DNA of 34,755 nucleotides. Origin: CAZIRF01 sp964541755 (GTDB lineage Bacteria; Spirochaetota; Spirochaetia; Treponematales; Breznakiellaceae). Numbering within the stretch: the first letter of the stretch is position 1; the number at the start of each line of letters is the position of its first letter. Below, piece by piece: positions 7,427 through 13,621 of the stretch. Both the position numbers and the translations under genes were made by a program. The stretch is from NCBI GenBank assembly GCA_964541755.1, contig CAZIRF010000032.1, positions 1 to 34,755 on the forward strand, read 5' to 3'. Below the pieces are notes generated by a model. That model searched no databases, was not told the DNA's origin, and saw only the letters and a program-made list of their open reading frames with translations.

Positions 7427-8733
7427 ACTGCAACAACGAAAACACCAACACCAAGGGTGGTGCCGCACCGGGTACAGCACCGCTTCCCGCCCTCCTCGAC
7501 GACGGCCTCAAGTGCAATATACTCCTTGCCGGCCGCACTGGCAGCGGCAAGAGCAGCTTTGCAAACTACCTTTTTGGGGTGGACCAATTCACCACCGGCA
7601 GCGGCAAACCCGTCACGAGCTGGGGAGAGAACTTCCAACAGTACCGTCTGCAGCACCAGGGCATGAGCATCAACATCATCGACACGGTGGGCCTCGAGCC
7701 CGACAACTACCCCGAATGGATGGGGAAAATGGAAATCTTCCTCGATAAAAATGCACATCCCAAGGCCCCGGACCGTAGCGTCATAACCCATGCCAACGAA
7801 CTCCTCCACCACGTCTACTACATCGTCAACGGAGCCGGCGCCCGCCTGCTCGACCAGGAGCTCGTCCTGCTCGACATGCTCACCCAAAGGTGGAAGCTCA
7901 ACGTCTCCCTCATCATCACCAACAGCGACTGCGCCACAGAAGAGCAGCTTGCCGCCATCGAGGAGCGCGCCGCCGGCAAAGACTGGCAGGCCATCCGCGT
8001 CTGTTCGATTACCCGCCGCACCCGCGGGGGCAGCGAAACGCAGCCCTTCGGGCGGGATGAAGCTATCAGAAAACTCCTCGAGAGCTCCTGGGAGCGTGTT
8101 GGCAGCGTCCTTACCGATGCCACCCTCGACAGCGTACTCGACTTCTTCGAAGAGCTTCGTCGGCGCACTATCGCCAAGATCGACCGCGAGAATATCAACA
8201 TCATCTCGCTCATCAAAGACGATAACATGGACGACTTCCTCAGCCACCTCAACGAAGAGTTTGACGAGCTCAGCGAAAACCTCGGATCGCCGGAAGACCT
8301 CCTCCCCGCCGAGTACCACAGCTACCACGACTTCCTCGAGTCCTTCGACGTCTCCTTCCGCGGCAAAGACATCTTTCAAGAGACCTTCGATGAGCTCACC
8401 AGCTACCTCGAGAGTATCGATATCGACGAGCTCTCCGGCGCCCAAGCCCTCAACAGGGCGCTGGAAACCATCGAAGAAGGAAGCCTCTTCGAGAAAATTG
8501 GCGCCGCCATCGAACTTGGCGGGAAAATCCTCTTTCTCAAAAAGACCTTCAAGGACATCTTCAACGAAATGATCGACAACATCACAGACAAGATCGACGA
8601 GCTGCGCAACCGCAACAGCTCGCACTTTGCCAGCCTCTTCGGCCGCCTCCCCGTCATGCCGGGGCTAATCATGGGGATGCAGCTTGCAAGTGCTCCATTC
8701 ATCAAGTACTTTTTCAGCAAGGAGAACACATGA
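7423..8733 (+). CDS. Second P-loop GTPase with long coiled-coil/helical C-terminus
   Basis: 436 residues starting at the ATG that overlaps the stop of the preceding gene. The GTPase signature is clear: P-loop GRTGSGKS at 37-44, DTVG at 87-90, and a G4-like TNSD at 166-169 after the strand NVSLIIT. The N-terminal 30 residues are a low-complexity tail. Beyond about residue 225 the protein is acidic and strongly helical (DFLSHLNEEFDELSENL, FQETFDELTSYLESIDIDEL) and ends in an amphipathic/hydrophobic segment (ELGGKILFLKKTFKDIF, MPGLIMGMQLASAPFIKYFF) that could contact membranes. It differs from the first GTPase outside the nucleotide-binding core, so the pair may form a heteromer, by analogy with paired dynamin-like or septin-like GTPases. 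That is inference. Its TGA overlaps the ATG of the zinc-ribbon gene. Confidence 0.82.
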   Translation: MNCNNENTNTKGGAAPGTAPLPALLDDGLKCNILLAGRTGSGKSSFANYLFGVDQFTTGSGKPVTSWGENFQQYRLQHQGMSINIIDTVGLEPDNYPEWMGKMEIFLDKNAHPKAPDRSVITHANELLHHVYYIVNGAGARLLDQELVLLDMLTQRWKLNVSLIITNSDCATEEQLAAIEERAAGKDWQAIRVCSITRRTRGGSETQPFGRDEAIRKLLESSWERVGSVLTDATLDSVLDFFEELRRRTIAKIDRENINIISLIKDDNMDDFLSHLNEEFDELSENLGSPEDLLPAEYHSYHDFLESFDVSFRGKDIFQETFDELTSYLESIDIDELSGAQALNRALETIEEGSLFEKIGAAIELGGKILFLKKTFKDIFNEMIDNITDKIDELRNRNSSHFASLFGRLPVMPGLIMGMQLASAPFIKYFFSKENT

Positions 8734-8936
8734 GCCAGTCCGTCTTCCCCAAGGACCCGAACGACCCCAAAGACTACCTCTGCCTCAAGTGCCACAAGAA
8801 CTTCCGCTGGGCACCACCCCGCCCCGCGAAACCATGGGACTTTCTCGCCCTCTTAACCGGCAAAAACAATCACCCGCGCTGCCCCTCCTGCGGCAGCCAC
8901 TTCGTCTCCCCGCTACCCGACCTGTGCCAGTACTAA
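8730..8936 (+). CDS. Small zinc-ribbon protein
   Basis: 68 residues with two CxxC knuckles, Cys18-x2-Cys21 and Cys51-x2-Cys54, spaced as in a zinc ribbon. The first knuckle sits in YLCLKCHKNFRW and the second in HPRCPSCGSHFV. There is no signal peptide. The ATG overlaps the stop of the second GTPase (ATGA), so the three genes are almost certainly co-transcribed and translationally coupled. The role may be as an adaptor or nucleic-acid-binding partner of the GTPases, but nothing in the sequence decides this. Confidence 0.78.
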   Translation: MSQSVFPKDPNDPKDYLCLKCHKNFRWAPPRPAKPWDFLALLTGKNNHPRCPSCGSHFVSPLPDLCQY

Positions 8937-9215
8937 GCCCACAGACAATCGCATGGTAAGGGAAGGATAAGGAGGGAAGGGACCGCGCCCCCGCTGTGGC
9001 AGGGCGCCCCCTCCCTCGAAGGCAGCTCGCCCGGGGCCCCGGCCCCGGGCCCCCCGCGCCCTCCCCTGCGCCCAGGCCAGGGGCACGCCGCCGCCGCGGC
9101 CCGCCCCCGTCCCGGTCGACCCCACCTTCCGGTTCGGGGAAGAAAAACCGCCCCATCAGGCAAAAAAACTTTTGGAATGCAATATTTTTGATTATAACCC
9201 GCATATCTGTAATAA
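8937..9215. other. GC-rich non-coding gap with palindromic patches
   Basis: The 369 bases between the zinc-ribbon gene and the DUF1801 gene hold no convincing gene. Positions about 8985-9120 are extremely GC-rich and full of self-complementary GGCCCC/GGGGCC runs. The stretch from about 9165 turns abruptly AT-rich and leads into the promoter-like sequence at 9216. Open frames here are proline/arginine-rich artefacts. Confidence 0.5.
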
Positions 9216-9242
9216 TTGACATAACAAAGCATTCGGTAATAC
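9216..9242 (+). promoter_or_regulatory. Candidate promoter of the DUF1801 gene
   Basis: A perfect -35 box TTGACA (9216-9221) is preceded by AATAA and followed by TAATAC (9237-9242) with a short 15-base spacer. It lies in an AT-rich stretch about 60 bases before the ribosome binding site. A similar AATAATTGACA is found at 33294-33304. Confidence 0.35.
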
Positions 9243-9305
9243 CCAGTGCTACCTGGTTTACCATATGACAATACTGTCCAGGGTATTCATGATGGAGGGA
9301 TGATC

Positions 9306-9674
9306 TTGAACCCGCTCATCGAGTCCTACATAAAGAGATACCCCAATGATGTTCAGGCTCGACTTATGCAAATCCGGCATATTTTCCTTTCTGAAGTCCC
9401 GGATGCCACGGAGGACATCAAGTACCAAATGCCAACGATTATGTGGCATGGAAACCTGATACACTACGCGGCATTCAAGAACCATATAGGCATCTACCCG
9501 CTTCCAAACGTACTTGTGACATTGCACGAGGAGATTAAAGGCTACAAGACAGGGAAGGGGTCCATACAGTTCCAGAATGACGAGCCCTTGCCGGAAGACC
9601 TAATAAGGCTACTGGTACGAACGCGCCTGGAAGAGAGAAAGATGGAAATCGACAAGAATCACGACCTGTTTTGA
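9306..9674 (+). CDS. DUF1801 / YdhG-like small protein
   Basis: 122 residues resembling the DUF1801 (YdhG-type) alpha/beta fold: IESYIKRYPNDVQARLMQIR, then DIKYQMPTIMWHGNLIHYAAFKNHIGIYPLP, then a C-terminal IRLLVRTRLEERKMEI. Relatives include proteins described as frataxin-like iron chaperones, but many are uncharacterised. The start is uncertain. A GGAGGG at 9294-9299 is 6 bases from a TTG at 9306 and directly abuts an in-frame ATG at 9300; the TTG has the better spacing and gives the family-like start MNPLIESYI. The gene stands alone, with its own promoter-like sequence. Confidence 0.8.
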   Translation: MNPLIESYIKRYPNDVQARLMQIRHIFLSEVPDATEDIKYQMPTIMWHGNLIHYAAFKNHIGIYPLPNVLVTLHEEIKGYKTGKGSIQFQNDEPLPEDLIRLLVRTRLEERKMEIDKNHDLF

Positions 9675-9939
9675 GTATCCTTCTCTATCAAAGAAATCAA
9701 ACAGGATTTGAATCCGGGAAATATTGGTACACTCTGTAATCCGGTCAAAAGAGAACGATGAAACCCCTTCCTCACGTATCAATAAAGCGGCTTTTCCCGG
9801 AATAAATGCGTACCAATGCTGTTTTTCCCAAAGCGGTTGATACCGGTAATCACTTGGTCCTCCATAAAGAGGCTCTTTCATCCATACACATGCTGGCCAG
9901 AGAAATCCAGAATAACCACAAAGACTGGACAGAATACCA
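9675..9939. other. Gap between convergent genes
   Basis: This stretch lies between the DUF1801 gene and the 3' end of the radical SAM gene on the other strand. A 90-codon minus-strand open frame (9609-9881) crosses it and overlaps the end of the DUF1801 gene. Its codon use is not absurd, but it has no recognisable family or ribosome binding site, so it is not called. No clear terminator hairpin was seen. Confidence 0.35.
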
Positions 9940-11244
9940 TCACCCCAGCACCAGCCGCTGCGGCCAAGGGTTGGTACGGCAGATGCGCCACATGGTGTCG
10001 ATGTAGGCGGTGGTGTAGCGCTGTTCGAACCAGTGGTAGACGTAGGCGCCGCGTTCGCTCAGGGTATGGCGTTCCCACGCCCTTCCGGCGGCATCGGTAT
10101 ACGTCAGGGTATCCACGAGGCCCAGTTTGCGCGCCCAGTACATCTCCAGCGAGAACATTGATTCGAGCTCCTTGCCAAAGAAGGAGAAGAAACGCCCCGC
10201 GTCGATGGTCATACCGTAGGCACTCCAAAAGAGGTAGTACACGGCCCGTTGCCGGGGAGAAAAATCCACCCGCAGGGCAGTGGGCAAGAGGCCGTTCTGT
10301 ACACGCCTGATGTAATCCGGAATCGAGAAGGTATTCACCTTGAATTCCTTCGGGAAGAGACTCGTCGCCGAGACCCCGAAGCCGTAAAAACAGTCGCGGG
10401 TGACCGATGAATACTTTTCGGTGTTGCGGCGGGCAAAGGTCCAGACAGAGGTCCGCTCGACATCGAGCTCCCGGCCACATTGGGCAAGGGATGCGAGCAT
10501 CCGCTTTTTGTCCCGTTCCGGCAGGGGCTTTTTCTTGTTCTCTGCAAAGGAAAAATCGATAAAGGGATAGGTGGACACTTGGGTCGCGCCCCGCTCGAAG
10601 GCCAGAGCCATATCGCGCCGCAAGAGATCCTCTGTTTGCCCGGGGATACCGAAGATAAGGTCCATGTCGACGACATCAAAGCCCGCATTGCGCACCGAGT
10701 CAAAGATATCCTCGTTAAGGCTCTCTTCCCGCCCAAGGACAGAGAGGGCATCGGGGGCAAAGGACTGTATGCCAATACTTATCATCGTTATCCCGGCTTC
10801 CTTGAGGCCGGAAAGGAGCGCGGGGCTGATGTCCCGGGGGTGGAGTTCAACACCACGGCCGCCCTCAATCTCGAAGTAGCGATCAAGGTGGTCCATGATG
10901 GTCTTGAGGGAATCGCTCATAAGAGAGGGTGTGCCGCCGCCAAAATAGAGGCTGCTTGCCTTGAGCCGCTTGCCCGTCCTCCTGAGTATTTCCCTTCCGG
11001 CGATATCGATTTCCCCCAGCAGGGCCGCAAGGTAGTCCCGGGCCAATTGCTCGTCAAAGAGGACCTTGCAATAGGGACAGAAGGGACAGAGGGAGGTACA
11101 AAAGGGGATGTGGACATAGAGCCCGGGGCGCGTGACTTCCACCGGAAGCATAGAGGGATCGGCGCCCTCATCGCCCACCCCCTTGAAGACAAAGGGGCGC
11201 AGGGAACGGGTAAAAAGTGTACGAAAGAAGGAGGTCAAGATCAT
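9940..11244 (-). CDS. HemW/HemN-like radical SAM protein (coproporphyrinogen oxidase family)
   Basis: 434 residues. The radical SAM cluster motif is HIPFCTSLCPFC with Cys49, Cys53 and Cys56, followed by PYC giving an unusual fourth cysteine (Cys59). FGGGTPSL (101-108) is the SAM-binding GGGTP motif of the HemN/HemW family, and ISIGIQSF and DLIFGIPGQT are further family blocks. The C-terminal half (YYLFWSAYGM, RHTLSERGAYVYHWFEQRY) resembles the HemN C-terminal domain. Members insert haem, oxidise coproporphyrinogen or act on haem-like substrates; which applies here is unclear. AAGGA precedes the ATG by about 6 bases. It starts 9 bases after the stop of another radical SAM gene on the same strand, so the two form an operon. 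Confidence 0.82.
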   Translation of the reverse strand: MILTSFFRTLFTRSLRPFVFKGVGDEGADPSMLPVEVTRPGLYVHIPFCTSLCPFCPYCKVLFDEQLARDYLAALLGEIDIAGREILRRTGKRLKASSLYFGGGTPSLMSDSLKTIMDHLDRYFEIEGGRGVELHPRDISPALLSGLKEAGITMISIGIQSFAPDALSVLGREESLNEDIFDSVRNAGFDVVDMDLIFGIPGQTEDLLRRDMALAFERGATQVSTYPFIDFSFAENKKKPLPERDKKRMLASLAQCGRELDVERTSVWTFARRNTEKYSSVTRDCFYGFGVSATSLFPKEFKVNTFSIPDYIRRVQNGLLPTALRVDFSPRQRAVYYLFWSAYGMTIDAGRFFSFFGKELESMFSLEMYWARKLGLVDTLTYTDAAGRAWERHTLSERGAYVYHWFEQRYTTAYIDTMWRICRTNPWPQRLVLG

Positions 11245-11253
11245 GGTGTTTCC

Positions 11254-12156
11254 TTAAATGTACTTCAAATAGGTCCCGAGCATGTCAAAGGCCACTTTGA
11301 GGTTTCCCTTGAAGACCAGGGTATACTCCGCCACAAAGAGATAGCCGCAGTTTTCGCACAGGCCCTTCTCTTCGATGCAGCGTCCACAAGTATATACCCT
11401 GCCATCCTCGACGACCAGGCATTGGTGGCAGGGCGTGGGGAAGCTCTTTGCCACCACATGGGGAATGGCCGACTTGAGGTTGAATACCGGATATCCCTCG
11501 TCTATCAAATCGATAATGGTATCGCCCGCCTTCTTTCGCTGTTCGGGGCTCAAGAGCAGGGACTCGGTGCCTGCGTAGGGGGTATGGAAATTGAATGATA
11601 TGGCGCGGATGTTTTTCTCGTCGCGGGCAATCTGCGCAACATGTCGAATATCTTCATAGTTAACGGCATTGACCGCCATGTACAGGCAGATATTGTCGCA
11701 GGTCGCATTGCGGATGTTCCGCATGATGAGCTCATGGGTGTCGCCCCGAATCTGGTTGTGTTTCTCGGGCCCGCCATCCATGCTCAAGAGGATGAGGTCT
11801 GCCTCGGGAAGGTCGAGGGGAAAGGTCCCGTTCGTTACGACAACAACTTCCAGAAAGCCCCGCTCCTTCGCCGCGCGCACCAGATCGCGCAGCCCCAACT
11901 CGCCATCCTGCCACATGAAGGTCTCGCCGCCGCAAAAGAAGAGGATACGCACCCCCATCTTGTAGAGCATGTCCATCTCGGAGCGTATCTGCCCGTATGG
12001 ATGCATGACCTTTGTCTTGTTGTTCACCGCGCAGTGGGCGCAGGAGAGATTGCAGGCATCGGTAACAATAATGGTGCCCAGTATGGGTTTCTTCTGTTTG
12101 AAGATCATCACACCCAGGGCAAAAGAGAAGAAGTGGAAGAAGTGGGATGCTTTCAT
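11254..12156 (-). CDS. Radical SAM protein with C-terminal cysteine-rich cluster
   Basis: 300 residues. The motif DACNLSCAHC (Cys35, Cys39, Cys42) is a canonical CX3CX2C radical SAM site; FFCGGETF (73-80) is the GGE SAM-binding motif, and VVVVTNGTF follows. The C-terminus carries three cysteine pairs, CHQC (243/246), CGRC (257/260) and CENC (267/270), which probably hold a further iron-sulfur cluster in a SPASM-like manner. The first 20 residues are hydrophobic/aromatic (HFFHFFSFALGVMIF), perhaps a membrane-binding helix. GGAG stands 6 bases before the ATG at 12156; a longer open frame to 12528 runs through the GC-rich island and is not used. The substrate is unknown; no small peptide substrate gene was seen next to it. 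Confidence 0.82.
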   Translation of the reverse strand: MKASHFFHFFSFALGVMIFKQKKPILGTIIVTDACNLSCAHCAVNNKTKVMHPYGQIRSEMDMLYKMGVRILFFCGGETFMWQDGELGLRDLVRAAKERGFLEVVVVTNGTFPLDLPEADLILLSMDGGPEKHNQIRGDTHELIMRNIRNATCDNICLYMAVNAVNYEDIRHVAQIARDEKNIRAISFNFHTPYAGTESLLLSPEQRKKAGDTIIDLIDEGYPVFNLKSAIPHVVAKSFPTPCHQCLVVEDGRVYTCGRCIEEKGLCENCGYLFVAEYTLVFKGNLKVAFDMLGTYLKYI

Positions 12157-12447
12157 TTTACACTCCGTTTTTGGTGAAATGCAGTTTCCAATACTACAGA
12201 TTTGTACGCCCAAAACCGCTTGGGGGCAGGACGGGACCCGGAGGCGGATACAAGGGACATTGGGCGGGGCTCTTCGAGACCCGCCATGGCCTGGAGGAGG
12301 GGCCGCTGGCCCCACCGCCCCCGCGGCCCGGCCGCAGGGGCGCCGGGTCACGCCGCCTTCGCGGCGTGACCGTGGCGGGCCGGAGGCCCGCATACCCCCG
12401 GGCGGATAGCGCATGTGGCGCCCGAAGTGCGCTTGAAAGGGGTGGCG
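12157..12447. repeat. GC-rich palindromic island, non-coding
   Basis: Between the radical SAM operon and the SMP-30 gene, positions about 12220-12430 are very GC-rich and hold a perfect 10-base stem GTCACGCCGC / GCGGCGTGAC around CTTC (12347-12370), plus many GGCC-type short palindromes. No family-like frame exists; the open frames through it are Arg/Pro/Gly-rich artefacts. The composition and setting match the islands near 8985-9120 and 2690-2750. Confidence 0.5.
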
Positions 12448-12509
12448 GACAAAAAACCGTGCAGGGACTTTGGAGCCGAAGGCGATCTGTCGCTGCACGG
12501 TTTTTTGTC
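12448..12509. terminator. Long-armed inverted repeat with outer A/T tracts, likely terminator
   Basis: GACAAAAAACCGTGCAG (12448-12464) and CTGCACGGTTTTTTGTC (12493-12509) are exact inverted copies around a 28-base loop. Weaker complementarity extends outward (AAGGGGT on the left, ACCCCTTT on the right). On the minus strand, the CCGTGCAG stem followed by six U residues lies 73 bases past the SMP-30 stop, so it can end that transcript. The symmetry allows it to act in both directions. Confidence 0.6.
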
Positions 12510-12581
12510 GGTCAGGACCCCTTTCCAACTCGTTTCATGGGCGCCAGCACACACTGTGGAGCAATTTGCGACGCCCCTTCC

Positions 12582-13580
12582 CTATTTCCCCACATCAAAG
12601 GCGCCGCGTACGCGCATCTGCAGGGTAAAGACGCGTTCGCTCGCGGTAATATAGAGGGTTTTGCGATCGCTGCCGCCAAAGGAGACGTTGGCAGTCCAGC
12701 CGGCCCGCACGCCGATGGTCGCGATTTTTTCGCCCGAGCGCGAGAAAACGGTGACGCCGCGGCCGGTAAGGTAGACGTTGCCTTCCGCGTCGAGGGTCAT
12801 GCCGTCGGAGCCCATCGAACAGAAGAGGGTTTTGTCGGCGAGGCTGCCGTCGGCGGTAATCGTGTAGCGCCAGGTTTTGTTCGCGCCGATATCGGCGACG
12901 TAGAGGGTTTTGCCGTCGGGGCTGCCGATGATGCCGTTGGGTTGGACGAGGTCGGTGGCGACGGGGACGAGTTCGCTCGAGCCGGGATCGAGGCGATAGA
13001 CTGATTGTTTGGCCTGCGGCTGGCCGGAGTGCTTCCACCAGGAGCGCTTGTAGAAGGGGTCGGTAAGGTAGAGGGCGCCGGGAACGGGGGCGACGGCGGG
13101 GGCGACCCAGACGTCGTTGGGGCCGTTGAGGCGTTTGCCCTCGAAGGTCGCGGCGAGGACGGTCTTGGTGCCATCGGGGGCGATGGACCAGAGTTCGTTG
13201 TTTTCGTCGGCACAGACGATGAGTTCGCCGCCGGGGGCGAAGCACATACCGTTGGCGCGGCCTGAGGGTTTGAGCCAGTCCGTTATGGAGCCGTCTTCTT
13301 CGACGCGCAGGATGCGGTTCGAGGGTTGGTCGGTAAAGAAGATGGTACCGTCGGCGTTGGCGGTGGGGCCCTCGGTAAAGGAGAAGGTCCCCTTGAGGGC
13401 GACGGGCTTGGAGCCCTCGGCCACGGGGGATGGGTTTGCGGCGGGGGCGGCGTCTGTACTGGCAGCTCCGTCGGCAGAGCCCGACGCAGTGTCGGCAGAG
13501 CCCGATGAAGCGTCTACAGGGGTCGAGCTGCAAGCCATAAGGGCGGCACAAGCTATAATTGAAGAGATAAATCGGCGCAT
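12582..13580 (-). CDS. SMP-30/gluconolactonase-like lipoprotein
   Basis: 332 residues. The lipobox LMA-Cys17 follows a short signal, then there is an Ala/Ser/Asp linker of about 35 residues, then a six-bladed SMP-30/gluconolactonase beta-propeller. The divalent-metal ligands of the family are visible: Glu70 in FTEGP, Asn155 in NGPNDV, Asn215 in QPNGI and Asp259 in GSDGM. The family hydrolyses sugar lactones (gluconolactone, xylonolactone and others), so an envelope lactonase acting on oxidised sugars is plausible in this xylan-degrading context. AAGGAG stands 8 bases before the ATG. The gene is divergent from the DUF362 gene with only 41 bases between the starts, so the promoters must overlap the gene ends. 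Its linker resembles those of two neighbouring exported proteins. Confidence 0.88.
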   Translation of the reverse strand: MRRFISSIIACAALMACSSTPVDASSGSADTASGSADGAASTDAAPAANPSPVAEGSKPVALKGTFSFTEGPTANADGTIFFTDQPSNRILRVEEDGSITDWLKPSGRANGMCFAPGGELIVCADENNELWSIAPDGTKTVLAATFEGKRLNGPNDVWVAPAVAPVPGALYLTDPFYKRSWWKHSGQPQAKQSVYRLDPGSSELVPVATDLVQPNGIIGSPDGKTLYVADIGANKTWRYTITADGSLADKTLFCSMGSDGMTLDAEGNVYLTGRGVTVFSRSGEKIATIGVRAGWTANVSFGGSDRKTLYITASERVFTLQMRVRGAFDVGK

Positions 13581-13621
13581 AGGTAAAACTCCTTGCCCAC
13601 AAGGGGCGAAATCAGTGTACC

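Noticed and set aside
6511..8625. 704-codon minus-strand open frame across the GTPase operon
   Set aside because: It is antisense to two genes with clear P-loop and other G motifs; its Val/Glu/Asp-rich content is the mirror of GC-biased codons.
9609..9881. 90-codon minus-strand open frame between the DUF1801 and radical SAM genes
   Set aside because: The amino-acid content is plausible, but it has no family, no clear ribosome binding site and an overlap with the end of the DUF1801 gene. It stays undecided rather than called.
9940..12156. RiPP-type biosynthetic cluster around the radical SAM pair
   Set aside because: No short precursor-peptide gene, peptidase or exporter was found beside the two enzymes; the flanking gaps are a GC-rich island and a convergent gene end.
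12156..12528. N-terminal extension of the radical SAM protein through the GC-rich island
   Set aside because: The extension is Arg/Pro/Gly-rich without family resemblance, and the ATG at 12156 has a good ribosome binding site.
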